From Rothia sp. ZJ932 (GTDB lineage: Bacteria > Actinomycetota > Actinomycetes > Actinomycetales > Micrococcaceae): a stretch of DNA of 64,000 nucleotides. The position numbers and the translations under genes are program-made. The notes beneath the pieces are model-generated. The model ran no database searches, had not been told where the DNA came from, and saw only the letters and a program-made list of their open reading frames with translations. The DNA lies in NCBI RefSeq assembly GCF_016924835.1, contig NZ_CP070480.1, positions 1,984,001 to 2,048,000 on the forward strand. The letters are read 5' to 3'. Of the stretch, positions 34,521-44,573 are shown in pieces (positions within the stretch are counted from its first letter, which is position 1; every line of letters starts with the position of its first letter).

Positions 34521-37346
34521 TTACATGGTCTCGTAGCGGTAAATGAACGCTGCCATTGCCGCACGCTGGATGGAGGAGTCGGGGCGGAAGGTGCCATCAG
34601 CCCAGCCCTTTGCGATGTTCTGCTGGAAGAACCAGCTGATTTCGCGGTAGAACATGTTGCTGTCCTTGACGTCGGTGAAAGGCGGAACGTAGTCAGCTGC
34701 TACTGCGGGTTCTCCTGCATAACGGTAGAAGAAGGCTGCAATTGCTGCGCGTTCGGTTGAGGCATCGGGGCGGAAGGTGCCATCTGACCAGCCGGTGGTG
34801 ATGCCCTGGGCTGCCATCCACTCAATCTCTTTGTAGAAGAGGTGGGTGGTGGGTACGTCCTTGAAGGTGGGGGTTGCCGGGGCTTCGAACTCGGGTGAGT
34901 CTGCCATGCGGTAGAAGAAGGCTGCCATCGCACCGCGTTCAATTGACTCGGTGGGGCGGAAGGTGCCATCTGACCAGCCGGTGGTGATGCCCTGGGCTGC
35001 GAGCCATTCAATTTCGTTAAAGAAGGGGTAATCTTCTGGAACGTCAATGAATCGGGGTTCGCGAGGCTCCTGGGCGAGGTTGATGCGCTCCCCCGCAAAT
35101 TCAACGGTCTGGGTGGTACCTGAAATCTGCGGTGAGACTTCAAAGACTGCTACCGGGTCAATGTAGCCGCGGGCGATGTCTTCAGCAGTGACAGTGTGTA
35201 CCGCGGTGGTGCAGTCGTAGGATGCCTGTGCGCCCAGGTTGCGGTAACGGCAGTTGGGTGCGCTATTGGGCAGGAATCCAGCGTCGAAGTTACCGGCGGT
35301 GGGCACCACGGTTACTGCGTAGTCGTTGGGGTTAGTGACCTTGAAGCTGTAGGCGATCTTGTCACCTTCTGCGTAGGTTTCCTGAGCCGGTGAGCTCATG
35401 GTGCCGGTGACGGTCAGTTCAGGGGCGACGGGGGTCAGGTAAACACGTTCGCCCTTGTGCTCAACGGTAGTGGTGCGGCTAGCATCGGTACGAGAAGTGA
35501 CGGTGAAGACCATCAGCGGTTCGAAGTAGCCACGAGCGATATCTTCTTCAGTAACGGTGTGTGAGGCAGTCTTGCACTCGTACATCGCGTCAACTGCGAG
35601 GTTGCTGTAGCGGCAGTTGGGCGCGATGGGCGGGAAGAAGCCCTGCTCAAAGTTGCCCGCGCTGGGTACGACGCTGACAGATTCATTCGAGGTGTTAGCA
35701 ACGGTGATGTTGTAGTTAATCTTGTCGCCCACCTTGTAGGGGGTGGTGGTCAAATCGCGCGACTGCGGACCGGTTCCTGACACAGTAACGCCAAAGACGT
35801 AAGCTGCGGGGACTTTCACCTGGAAAGTACCGCGGGACTGCTTGCCTGTGGTGCTGGTGAAGACAGCGTCCATGCTAGCGTTGCGTGCTTCCTCGCTGGC
35901 GGTCAGTTCTACGTTCACGGTGCGGGTTTCACCGGCAGGGATCGCCTCAACAGTGACTTCGTTGGCGGTGAAGCCCTTGGAATCGTGAATGGTGACCTTG
36001 CCGCTGAGAGGGGTGTCTTCTTGGTTGGTGATGGTAACGGGAACGCTGGTGGTTTCGCCCGCTACTGCCTTAGTTTCATCAACGCTCACTGGCGCGCAAA
36101 CGTAGTTCAGCCAGGCTTCATCGAAGGAGCCAAAGCGCATGTCATTCTTGTAGCTCGCCTCGTAGAAAACACCGAAGGTGCCGTCTGAGAGGGCGGTTGC
36201 GGTGGAGTAAGCGCCGAAGCCGTCCTTGAACTGGCGGACGCTCGGCCAGGTTTCGCCGTCATCACACGAAACGCGAGCGCTCAGGTTAACGCGGGCGCTA
36301 TTAGCGTTGTTGTTGGAGTTGGTGAATATCAGCTTCTTCGCATCAGCTGAGCCTTCGGGTGCGTCCGGGAACATGCGGGTGATTGAAGCGTTGTTCTTGG
36401 GGTCAGGCAGCGCGGTGTCAATTACGGTTTCGCCCCAGGTCTCACCGCTGTCATTGCTGATGATAACCTTGCGGTAGCCGGAGCCGTCAAAGTCGCGGGA
36501 GTTGAGCATGATGCGTCCGTCAGACAGCTCAACAATCTTGTTTTCGTCCATGCCGATGCCTGCGAAGCCACCGCGCTTCCAGGTGACACCGTGGTCATCG
36601 GAGTAGACGGTGTAGGCGCGGGTCTTTTCGCTACCATCGGGCATTTTGACCATGCCGGTAAACTGTTGCATGAGGCGACCCTTGTGCTCACCGTACTTGA
36701 GCTGAATACCCTCACCGGAGGTAGCGAAGGTTGAGCGGATATCACCCACTGCGGGCGCGCCTTCACCGTTGCCGGGCTTGACGATAGAGGTGATGTCGCG
36801 GGGCTCTGACCAGGTAACGCCCTGATCTGATGATTCAACCACAACCGCTGCCATGACGTTGGGGTTCTTACTAATGTCATTACCGTACTGGCTACCCCAG
36901 AAGCCCTGGTTCTTGCAGTACACGAAGAAGGCAAAAACCTTACCGCTTTCATGGTCTACAACGAATGAGGGGTCTGAGTAACCGTACTTCTGGGTGCCAT
37001 CAGTACCGAGGTTGCCCTTGGCGATGAAGGTTGTTTCGCCCCAGGTCTGACCGTTATCAATGGAGCGACGCATGACGATGGAGTTGGGGTTGGGAGCATC
37101 TGCTGCGTTTGTCGGACGCCCGTCCCAGGCGGCAAGTACTACACCGTTACCGAGGTCTGCCAGCGCAGGAATTCGGTAGTTTGAAGAATCGCCGATCAGT
37201 TTTTCGGCGATGTTCTGCTCGGTGTATGTTCCGGGGTCGCCTGTGGCGGGGAGGATGGGGGCGGGTGTTGCCCCTGCAATACCTACACCGGTAAATAAGA
37301 TGGTTGCGGCGAAAGGAAGAGCGGCAAACTTTCTGACATTTTTCAC
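34521..37346 (-). CDS. Secreted sialidase with three S-layer-homology repeats
   Basis: An exported neuraminidase that releases sialic acid from host glycans. A signal peptide (MKNVRKFAALPFAATILFTG, cut near AGA-TP) is followed by the GH33 beta-propeller: the YRIP motif near residue 45 and Asp boxes SIDNGQTW, SSDQGVTW, SDDHGVTW, SNDSGETW and CDDGETW. Next come an alpha-sandwich-like linker, two repeated domains of about 110 residues (each with NCRYxNL and a Cys pair), and three SLH repeats at about 761-941 (GITTGWSDGTFRP), which anchor proteins to the cell wall. GTG 37346 with AAAGGT upstream fits the signal peptide better than upstream ATGs. The product is 941 residues. Confidence 0.92.
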   Translation of the reverse strand: MKNVRKFAALPFAATILFTGVGIAGATPAPILPATGDPGTYTEQNIAEKLIGDSSNYRIPALADLGNGVVLAAWDGRPTNAADAPNPNSIVMRRSIDNGQTWGETTFIAKGNLGTDGTQKYGYSDPSFVVDHESGKVFAFFVYCKNQGFWGSQYGNDISKNPNVMAAVVVESSDQGVTWSEPRDITSIVKPGNGEGAPAVGDIRSTFATSGEGIQLKYGEHKGRLMQQFTGMVKMPDGSEKTRAYTVYSDDHGVTWKRGGFAGIGMDENKIVELSDGRIMLNSRDFDGSGYRKVIISNDSGETWGETVIDTALPDPKNNASITRMFPDAPEGSADAKKLIFTNSNNNANSARVNLSARVSCDDGETWPSVRQFKDGFGAYSTATALSDGTFGVFYEASYKNDMRFGSFDEAWLNYVCAPVSVDETKAVAGETTSVPVTITNQEDTPLSGKVTIHDSKGFTANEVTVEAIPAGETRTVNVELTASEEARNASMDAVFTSTTGKQSRGTFQVKVPAAYVFGVTVSGTGPQSRDLTTTPYKVGDKINYNITVANTSNESVSVVPSAGNFEQGFFPPIAPNCRYSNLAVDAMYECKTASHTVTEEDIARGYFEPLMVFTVTSRTDASRTTTVEHKGERVYLTPVAPELTVTGTMSSPAQETYAEGDKIAYSFKVTNPNDYAVTVVPTAGNFDAGFLPNSAPNCRYRNLGAQASYDCTTAVHTVTAEDIARGYIDPVAVFEVSPQISGTTQTVEFAGERINLAQEPREPRFIDVPEDYPFFNEIEWLAAQGITTGWSDGTFRPTESIERGAMAAFFYRMADSPEFEAPATPTFKDVPTTHLFYKEIEWMAAQGITTGWSDGTFRPDASTERAAIAAFFYRYAGEPAVAADYVPPFTDVKDSNMFYREISWFFQQNIAKGWADGTFRPDSSIQRAAMAAFIYRYETM

Positions 37347-37534
37347 GAGTACGCACCTTTGCGACATGAGGGGTAAATACATATGGGCTGGACGTAACAA
37401 GACGTCCTACCTCCCAAGATAACGTAGTTCACATCACTTTCCCAGACCTCGGCAGATATTTCGCTCACCCTTTAAACAATAGGTATGGAAGGGAGCAGAC
37501 CGCCCAGTCTGCCTCCCACCTCTTGTATGGAAGT

Positions 37535-37811
37535 CTAGAGAATTGTCACCGCGTCCCGGTATTTTCTGCGGCGCTTAAACTTTCTGATCTTCATGCCAAC
37601 GAAGACGGCGGTGGCAACCAGAGCGATGAGGGCGATCAGCGGCAGGAAGATAGCAGCCAGCGAAAGGGCGATAGCACCGGCATCCTCACCGGTTGAGACC
37701 ACGGGGACAGCGAACCCAGCGGACGCCGCGTTGAGCAGGGGGCGTAAGCAAAGGCACATACGCATTCAGCCCAGCCGAAGCAGCAAGTCCCGTTCCTGTC
37801 AGAAACTCCAT
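37535..37811 (-). pseudogene. DUF4126 membrane protein remnant with internal deletion
   Basis: The first 22 codons (MEFLTGTGLAASAGLNAYVP, from 37811) are the typical DUF4126 N-terminus; the last 60 (AASAGFAVPVVSTGEDAGAI, then LSLAAIFLPLIALIALVATA) are its C-terminus, in another frame. The central part of about 100 residues is missing. The repeat-free junction lies near 37740. Confidence 0.7.
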
Positions 37812-37960
37812 GGTTTTATAGTACGCGATAGGAGCACAAGCACCCTTTGTACACCCACCCGCGAACCGCCCGGCACATATGGTTACCACCCCTAGCTTTT
37901 AAGTTAAGATGTAACTGGTCAATTGTTACCTTATTACGCACATCTAGGAGTGCCCACACT

Positions 37961-38212
37961 ATGGCCCGTATTGTTGTTGACGTTATGCTCAAGCCCGAGA
38001 TTCTTGACCCCCAAGGTAAGGCTATTGCTAACGAACTGCCCCGCATTGGTCTGAAGAATTTCACTGATGTTCGTCAGGGTAAGCGTTTTGAACTCACCGT
38101 TGAGGGTGAGGTAACTGAAGAGCTGTTGGCGCAGGCTCGTGAAGCTGCTACCGAGTTGCTGTCTAACCCCGTTATCGAGGACGTCGTCAACGTTGAAGCG
38201 CTGGAGGACTAA
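37961..38212 (+). CDS. purS: Phosphoribosylformylglycinamidine synthase subunit PurS
   Basis: An 83-residue protein starting MARIVVDVMLKPEILDPQGK, with the GLKNFTDVRQGKRFEL motif of PurS, the structural subunit that joins PurL and PurQ in the fourth step of purine synthesis. TAGGAG lies 9 bases before ATG 37961. purQ starts three bases after its stop. Confidence 0.95.
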   Translation: MARIVVDVMLKPEILDPQGKAIANELPRIGLKNFTDVRQGKRFELTVEGEVTEELLAQAREAATELLSNPVIEDVVNVEALED

Positions 38213-38215
38213 GTA

Positions 38216-39028
38216 ATGGCTGAGTCTTTGGCTCCTACCGAAGTTCCCTTGGTGGGCGATTTTTCTACCGCACCGACCAATAGCGCGCTGGCTGATGTGC
38301 GCGTGGGTGTTATTACCTTCCCTGGCACTTTGGATGACCGCGACGCTGTGCGGGCGGTTACTCTTGCTGGTGGCACTGCCGTACCGCTGTGGTACAACGA
38401 TACCGATTTGCAGAATGTAGATGCAGTTGTTGTGCCCGGCGGTTTTTCGTATGGTGATTACCTGCGTGCCGGTGCTATTGCGGCGAAGGCTCCGATGATG
38501 GAGAAGGTTGCTAAGGCTGCTTCTGCCTCTAGCACTTCTGGTTCATCGCCGCTGCCGGTGCTGGGTATTTGCAATGGTTTTCAGATTCTGACAGAGACCC
38601 ACCTGTTGCCCGGTTCGATGATTAAGAACGATCACCGCAAGTTCATTTGCCGCGATCAGGTTCTTCGCATCGACAACAATGAGACTTTCTGGACTTCTGA
38701 TTTTGAAAAAGGTCAGCAGATCGTTGTTCCGTTGAAGAATCAGGACGGTCAGTACGTTGCGGACGCGCACACCTTAGAGGCTCTTGAAGCTGAAGGACGC
38801 GTGGTGTTCCGCTACGTTGGTGTGAACCCCAACGGTTCTCGCAATGACATCGCCGGTATCACCAATGAGCGCGGCAACGTGGTTGGCTTGATGCCCCACC
38901 CCGAGCACGCAGTTGAGCCCGGTTTCGGCCCTGATTCTTCTGGTTTCGGTGATGTTGCCCTGCGCGGTGGCGCTGATGGTCTGGGTGTTTTCACTTCTGT
39001 TCTCAACCAGCTGGTTTCTGCCCGCTAA
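38216..39028 (+). CDS. purQ: Phosphoribosylformylglycinamidine synthase subunit PurQ
   Basis: The class I glutamine amidotransferase subunit that feeds ammonia to Pur[19 protein letters not shown], the nucleophile [10 protein letters not shown] and the catalytic HPEHAVE are intact. The 270 residues exceed the usual 225-235 because of a 27-residue N-terminal extension and a Ser-rich insert (SASSTSGSS) before the nucleophile. An internal start cannot be excluded, but ATG 38216 is coupled to purS. Confidence 0.95.
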   Translation: MAESLAPTEVPLVGDFSTAPTNSALADVRVGVITFPGTLDDRDAVRAVTLAGGTAVPLWYNDTDLQNVDAVVVPGGFSYGDYLRAGAIAAKAPMMEKVAKAASASSTSGSSPLPVLGICNGFQILTETHLLPGSMIKNDHRKFICRDQVLRIDNNETFWTSDFEKGQQIVVPLKNQDGQYVADAHTLEALEAEGRVVFRYVGVNPNGSRNDIAGITNERGNVVGLMPHPEHAVEPGFGPDSSGFGDVALRGGADGLGVFTSVLNQLVSAR

Positions 39029-39057
39029 GCTCTAGTTTCAAGGAAATTTATACTCTT

Positions 39058-41379
39058 ATGAGCGAAAAGCAGTTTAATCTGGATACCGTCGAGAATGCGG
39101 CGGCTACCCCCGACGCCGAGCTGCCTTGGGCTGAGCTCGGTCTCAAAGAAAACGAGTTTGAAGACGTCAAGAAGATTCTGGGACGTCGCCCCACTGCCGC
39201 TGAGTTGGCGATGTATTCGGTGATGTGGTCTGAGCATTGCTCCTACAAGTCATCGAAGGTTCACCTGAAACAGTTTGGCGCTAAGGTCACCGATGAGATG
39301 AAGAAAGATCTCATGGTAGGCATTGGTGAGAACGCCGGTGTGACCAACATTGGTAACGGTTGGGCTGTTACTTTCAAGATCGAGTCGCACAACCACCCCT
39401 CCTACGTTGAGCCCTACCAGGGTGCTGCAACCGGTGTTGGCGGTATTGTGCGTGACATTATTTCGATGGGTGCGCGCCCGGTTGCTGTCATGGATCCCCT
39501 GCGTTTCGGCGCCATCGACCACGAAGATACCGCGCGCGTCCTACCCGGCGTTGTCTCGGGTGTGGGCGGCTACGGCAATTCACTGGGTCTGCCCAATATC
39601 GGCGGCGAAGTTGAATTCGACGAGTGCTACCAGGCAAACCCCCTGGTTAACGCGCTGGCTGTTGGCATCATGCGTCACGAAGACATTCGCCTGGCAAACG
39701 CTTCTGGTGTTGGCAACAAGGTTGTTCTCTTCGGTGCCCGCACCGGTGGCGACGGCATCGGTGGCGCGTCCGTTCTGGCATCAGAGTCATTCGATGACAC
39801 CAAGCCTTCTAAGCGTCCCGCTGTTCAGGTGGGCGACCCCTTCGCTGAGAAGGTACTGATTGAGTGCTGTCTGGAGCTCTTTAAGAACTCCATTGTTGAA
39901 GGTATTCAGGATCTCGGCGCTGCCGGTATCTCCTGTGCAACCTCCGAGTTGGCGTCCAACGGTGACGGCGGCATGCACGTCGATCTGACCAAGGTACTCT
40001 TGCGCGACCCCACCCTGACTCCCGGCGAGATTCTCATGTCAGAATCCCAGGAGCGCATGATGGCTGTTGTCACTCCCGAGAACCTCTCACGCTTTGAAGG
40101 CATCATGGAGAAGTGGGACGTCGAGTACTCCGTACTGGGCGAAGTCACCGGCTCGGGTCGCCTGACCATCGAGTGGGACGGCGAAATCATCGTCGACGTT
40201 GACCCCAAGACCGTTGCCCACGACGGCCCCACCTATGAGCGTCCTTACGCCCGCCCAAAGTGGCAGGACAAGCTGCAGGCGAACCACTTCACCGGTTCAG
40301 AGGCGGACGCGCAGCGCCCCACCTCGGGCGGTGCCCTGGGCAATGCTGTACTGGAACTCATGGCAGGGCCCAATCTCTGCTCAAAGTCATGGATTACCAA
40401 CCAGTACGACCGCTACGTGCAGGGCAACACCGCTCTGGCAATGCCCGATGACTCCGGTGTCATTCGCGTGGATGAAGAGACCGGTTTGGGTGTTGCACTG
40501 GCAACCGACTCAAACCCCCGCTTCACCAAGCTCGATCCCTATGAGGGCGCACGCGCGTCCTTGGCTGAGGCGTACCGCAACGTAGCAACCGTTGGCGCAC
40601 GCCCCGTTGCTGTGTCTGACTGCCTGAACTTCGGCTCCCCCGAGGATCCCGATGTGATGTGGCAGTTCGCTGAAGCTGTGCGCGGTTTGGCAGACGGTTG
40701 TATGGAACTGGGTGTTCCCGTTACCGGCGGTAACGTTTCTCTTTACAACCAGACCGGCGAGCGCGCCATCAACCCCACCCCCGTGGTGGCGATGATGGGC
40801 GTGATGGACGATGCCACCCGCCGTACCCCCTCAGGCTGGTCTGATACTGAAGACGGTCAGGCTATTTACCTGCTGGGCACTACCCGCGACGAGCTGGACG
40901 GTTCGGAATGGGCACGTTTGAAGGGTCACTTGGGCGGTCAGCCTCCCAAGGTTGATTTGGCGTTGGAACGCGCCTTGGGCGATATGCTGGTGAATATGTC
41001 ACGCGATGGCATGATTGACGCTGCGCATGACGTTGCTGCTGGTGGTTTGGCTGCTACTTTGGTGGAGTCGTGCCTGCGTTTTGGCACCGGTGCCCGTATT
41101 GGTTTGGGGGAGGTCGCTCAGCGTGACGGTGTAGATATCTTCACTCTGCTCTTCTCAGAGTCTCTGGGACGTGTGGTTGTTTCTGTTCCTCGTTCTGAGG
41201 AAGTTCGTTTCAACGACATGTGTACCGCACGTAACTTCCCCACCGCTCGCATTGGTGTGGTTGATTCAGCATCAAATGCTTTGGAAGTTCAGGGCGAATT
41301 CTCTCTGAGCATCGAGCAGATGCGCGAAGCACATGAGGGCACCATGGCACGCTACTTCGGTGAGGTAGCGCAGGGCTAA
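39058..41379 (+). CDS. purL: Phosphoribosylformylglycinamidine synthase subunit PurL
   Basis: The synthetase subunit of the PurSQL complex, 773 residues, the small (split) form. The segment [16 protein letters not shown], the ATP region [38 protein letters not shown] and [17 protein letters not shown] are diagnostic. A leader of 29 bases with AAGGAAA follows purQ. The operon ends in a strong hairpin. Confidence 0.96.
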   Translation: MSEKQFNLDTVENAAATPDAELPWAELGLKENEFEDVKKILGRRPTAAELAMYSVMWSEHCSYKSSKVHLKQFGAKVTDEMKKDLMVGIGENAGVTNIGNGWAVTFKIESHNHPSYVEPYQGAATGVGGIVRDIISMGARPVAVMDPLRFGAIDHEDTARVLPGVVSGVGGYGNSLGLPNIGGEVEFDECYQANPLVNALAVGIMRHEDIRLANASGVGNKVVLFGARTGGDGIGGASVLASESFDDTKPSKRPAVQVGDPFAEKVLIECCLELFKNSIVEGIQDLGAAGISCATSELASNGDGGMHVDLTKVLLRDPTLTPGEILMSESQERMMAVVTPENLSRFEGIMEKWDVEYSVLGEVTGSGRLTIEWDGEIIVDVDPKTVAHDGPTYERPYARPKWQDKLQANHFTGSEADAQRPTSGGALGNAVLELMAGPNLCSKSWITNQYDRYVQGNTALAMPDDSGVIRVDEETGLGVALATDSNPRFTKLDPYEGARASLAEAYRNVATVGARPVAVSDCLNFGSPEDPDVMWQFAEAVRGLADGCMELGVPVTGGNVSLYNQTGERAINPTPVVAMMGVMDDATRRTPSGWSDTEDGQAIYLLGTTRDELDGSEWARLKGHLGGQPPKVDLALERALGDMLVNMSRDGMIDAAHDVAAGGLAATLVESCLRFGTGARIGLGEVAQRDGVDIFTLLFSESLGRVVVSVPRSEEVRFNDMCTARNFPTARIGVVDSASNALEVQGEFSLSIEQMREAHEGTMARYFGEVAQG

Positions 41380-41393
41380 GCCTCCCATCTCTT

Positions 41394-41452
41394 GCGAGAG
41401 GACACGTGTGCATCATAATCGGCATGATTTTGACGCACACGTGTCCTCTCGC
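41394..41452 (+). terminator. Long perfect hairpin after purL
   Basis: Eighteen-base arms (GCGAGAGGACACGTGTGC at 41394-41411 and its complement at 41435-41452) with a 23-base loop. It has no clear T-tract but closes the pur operon. Confidence 0.65.
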
Positions 41453-41677
41453 GGTTGAGGGTTTGTTGCACCGGGGGCGTAGTGGTCTGCCGGCTAATCT
41501 CGTTCCTGGGAATGGTGACGGGCTACGGTGAGCGCCCTAAAATCTTCATAAGACACCCATTACCACGGATGCGAAACACGCAAGGACGCCTCCGGCAGGT
41601 AAACTGGGCAACATGTAGGCAGGTTCTACGCGGCAGTTGTAAAGACACTTTTCGTTCAAAGGCAGGGCGCACATTCG

Positions 41678-44134
41678 ATGGTAGCTACACACCGGGCAAC
41701 AGATACGGAACTCGCTACCACCGGGCTTTCTGGTGACCAGGTGCAAGAACTTACCCGCGAGGGTAAGACGAACACAGTTGATACCAGTACCTCGCGCCCT
41801 GTGAGCGCGATTGCGCGTACCCACCTCTTTACTCTTTTTAATCTTGTGCTGGGGCTGTGCGGTCTTGCCGTTATTCTCTTGGGCAGATGGCTCGATATGC
41901 TCTTTCTGCTTGCGGCGGTCACCAACGTGGTGGTGGGTTTCGTTCAGGAATACTCAGCGAAGAAGAAGCTGGACGCGATTGCCCTTTTGCGCCGCGACCC
42001 GGCAACGGTGGTGCGTGATGGGGCGGTTCAGCAGGTTGCTCTGAATGAGCTGGTGCTCCACGATGTTGTGGTGCTTAAGCGCGGGGATCAGGTGCCGGCG
42101 GATGCGCGCGTCCTCACCTCTGACGGGTTAGATCTTGATGAATCGATGTTGACCGGTGAGAATGACCCGGTAGCTAAGAAGCCTGGTGATACGGTGCTGT
42201 CTGCGTCCTCAGTGGTTCATGGTACCGGTAGGGTGCAGATTTTTGCGGTGGGCAGTGAGTCCCACGCTAACAAGCTAGCGCATGAGGCACGTCAGTTCTC
42301 GCAGATTAGCTCTGAGTTGCGTGCCGGTATGGAGCGCGTGGTCAAGTGGATTACGTTCGCGCTGATTCCCATTATTGCCATTGTGGTTAACGGTCAGATG
42401 GTTGCCGCCGGTGGCTGGCAGTATGCTCTTGATAGCGGTGCGTGGCAGGACGCCACCATTGTTGCTGTTTCGTCGATTGCCTCTATGATTCCGCAGGGGC
42501 TGGCGCTCATGACCACCATTTCTTTTGCGGTGGCGGCGGTGAAACTCGCCCAAGATGAGGTGCTCATTCAGGAGCAGCCTGCTGTTGAGGTACTCGCCCG
42601 CGTTGATGTGGTGTGCTTCGATAAGACAGGTACCCTGACCGAAGGTGGAGTAGGGTTCAATGACGCGGTGGAGCTCCCCGGCGCGCCCTCCGGCTGGCAG
42701 CGGGCGCTGGCGTGGTTTGGTGCTGATGAGAACGCTAACCCCACCGCTGCTGCGCTGGGTGAAGAGTTCACTGAGGTACCCGCGCAACCGGCAGTCGCGA
42801 CCATCGCTTTCTCATCAGCCCAGCGCTTCTCAGCCGTTGAGTTTGAAACCGGTGCCTGGGTACTTGGCGCGCCCGAAGCTCTGTTGCCCGCTGACTCGCC
42901 TGAGCGCGTCCGCGCCGCTAAACTTGCCGCTTCAGGTTTACGCACCATGGTGCTCTCGCATGCCCCGTCCTTGCCGCGAGGAGCTGATGGCAAGGCGCTC
43001 ACAGACAAGCCCGATGCTACCCCCGCGGTACTGATTACCTTCCGTGAGCAGGTACGCGCTGAGGCGCCTGAGACGCTGCGTTACTTCACCGAGCAGGGCA
43101 TTGACCTCAAAGTTTTCTCTGGCGATAACCCGCAAACCGTTGTTGCTGCCGCGCGTATCGCAGGTATGGATGTTGAAAACGGTGCTATTGATGCCTCAAC
43201 CCTGCCCGAAAGCGGCAAGGAGCTTGCTCAGGCAGCTTTGACCCACAATGTTTTTGGTAGGGTTTCCCCCGAGCAAAAGAAGAACATGGTGCTTGCCCTG
43301 CAGGAGGCTGGGCACACCGTGGCGATGACGGGCGATGGCATCAATGACGCCCTTGCCCTCAAACACGCCGATTTGGGTATTGCCATGGGTAATGCTGCCC
43401 CCGCGACTAAAGCCGTTTCACGCCTAATTCTCTTGGACGGACGCTTTGACCGTCTGCCATCTGTACTGGCTGAGGGGCGCAAGATTATTGCCAATATTGA
43501 GCGGGTCACCAACCTCTTCCTGACAAAAACCGGCTTCGCTATTGCCCTTGGTGTGCTGTTGGGTATTTTGTGCTGGAAGTTCCCGCTACTGCCCCGTCAG
43601 TACTCCACCGCTGACCTGTTGATTGTGGGCGGCCCGGCCTTCTTCCTCACTATGATGCACAATACTCGCCGCTATGTTCCGGGCTTCTTGCAGCGTGCCC
43701 TGCACTTTGCGATTCCCAGTGCCTTGATTGTTGCTCTCACCCTGGTTGCCGTGAATTTTGTAGGACGCGCCCTCTTTGCCGAGGGCGTAGCGTCCGGTCA
43801 GCAGTTGCAGACGGCAACACTGATTACCCTGGTCTTGTTGGGTCTGTGGAACCTCACCACCGCCGTCCGCCCCCTCGATGCTAAGCGCGCCGCCCTGGTT
43901 GCTGCCATGTACGCAGGTTTGGCGTTGGCGGTTTTGGTGCCCGCTTCGCAGTGGTACCACCAGTTTGAGTTCCCCGCCGGTCAGCTTCTAACCACCTGCC
44001 TGGTTGCCGGTGTGGTCGGTAGCGTGCTGATTGAAATCAACTACCGCTACCACAAGCGCTGGATGCACCAGCACCACCCCGAGGCTGTTGAAGCTGCCCG
44101 CGAGGCTAGGGTTCACGCGGGCGGACGCGCCTAG
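41678..44134 (+). CDS. P-type cation ATPase, CtpE-like
   Basis: An 818-residue P-type ATPase. The phosphorylation motif is CFDKTGTLTEGG, the actuator is DESMLTGENDPVAKK, the hinge is MTGDGINDALALKHADLGIAMG, and helix M4 carries SMIPQGLALMTT. There is no N-terminal heavy-metal domain. These features and the helix count match CtpE of mycobacteria, which has been linked to calcium uptake; the ion here is inferred. The ATG at 41678 has only a weak ribosome-binding site. Confidence 0.87.
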   Translation: MVATHRATDTELATTGLSGDQVQELTREGKTNTVDTSTSRPVSAIARTHLFTLFNLVLGLCGLAVILLGRWLDMLFLLAAVTNVVVGFVQEYSAKKKLDAIALLRRDPATVVRDGAVQQVALNELVLHDVVVLKRGDQVPADARVLTSDGLDLDESMLTGENDPVAKKPGDTVLSASSVVHGTGRVQIFAVGSESHANKLAHEARQFSQISSELRAGMERVVKWITFALIPIIAIVVNGQMVAAGGWQYALDSGAWQDATIVAVSSIASMIPQGLALMTTISFAVAAVKLAQDEVLIQEQPAVEVLARVDVVCFDKTGTLTEGGVGFNDAVELPGAPSGWQRALAWFGADENANPTAAALGEEFTEVPAQPAVATIAFSSAQRFSAVEFETGAWVLGAPEALLPADSPERVRAAKLAASGLRTMVLSHAPSLPRGADGKALTDKPDATPAVLITFREQVRAEAPETLRYFTEQGIDLKVFSGDNPQTVVAAARIAGMDVENGAIDASTLPESGKELAQAALTHNVFGRVSPEQKKNMVLALQEAGHTVAMTGDGINDALALKHADLGIAMGNAAPATKAVSRLILLDGRFDRLPSVLAEGRKIIANIERVTNLFLTKTGFAIALGVLLGILCWKFPLLPRQYSTADLLIVGGPAFFLTMMHNTRRYVPGFLQRALHFAIPSALIVALTLVAVNFVGRALFAEGVASGQQLQTATLITLVLLGLWNLTTAVRPLDAKRAALVAAMYAGLALAVLVPASQWYHQFEFPAGQLLTTCLVAGVVGSVLIEINYRYHKRWMHQHHPEAVEAAREARVHAGGRA

Positions 44135-44225
44135 CCGCTACAGCGCGCTGGGTTCACCGCCAGCGCAAAGCACACAATCTTTAGTGCAAGCGCTGCAAAA
44201 AGATGGGCATATTGCTTTCTTTTTC

Positions 44226-44254
44226 TTGCCCTTTAAAAAGCAGTGGAGTAGAAT
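44226..44254 (+). promoter_or_regulatory. Sigma-70-type promoter of the PTS gene
   Basis: TTGCCC (44226-44231) and TAGAAT (44249-44254) are separated by 17 bases. It would give a leader of about 310 bases before the PTS start codon. Confidence 0.5.
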
Positions 44255-44386
44255 CATCACACGAAACGTAATCGGTGGCTACACCGGTTGCACAGTATTC
44301 ATCAGGATTGTTACTGGTTAGCAGGCAAGACCTGAGTTGCTTACATTTTCAAGAGGAAAGTAGCCAAACGCTACTGCGCTCTTGAA

Positions 44387-44490
44387 ACTTTTCACCTGAA
44401 AGCTCAAGCCCTCCCTCGCGGTGTGGTTCGTAGTTTTTCTTAGGTGGTGTGCCTCCCTCATGGTGAGGGCATACTACAGGTGTGAAAAGT
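44387..44490 (+). promoter_or_regulatory. Structured leader upstream of the PTS gene
   Basis: ACTTTTCACCTG (44387-44398) can pair with CAGGTGTGAAAAGT (44477-44490), with a two-base bulge, enclosing two similar CCTCCCTC segments, the second forming a CCCTCA/TGAGGG hairpin. Similar paired leaders act as antiterminator/terminator switches for sugar PTS genes; there is no antiterminator gene nearby, so that role is a guess. Confidence 0.4.
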
Positions 44491-44573
44491 CGAACGTTAG
44501 CAACTCGGGTCTTTTTGTTTTCTGCAACAGTTTTGATGCGATTTTTTGTTACTTCTTACAAGGAGAAATCACG

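Noticed and set aside
37686-37889. A separate small gene upstream of purS
   Set aside because: Only its central 22 codons are meaningful, and they are the N-terminus of the deleted DUF4126 gene.
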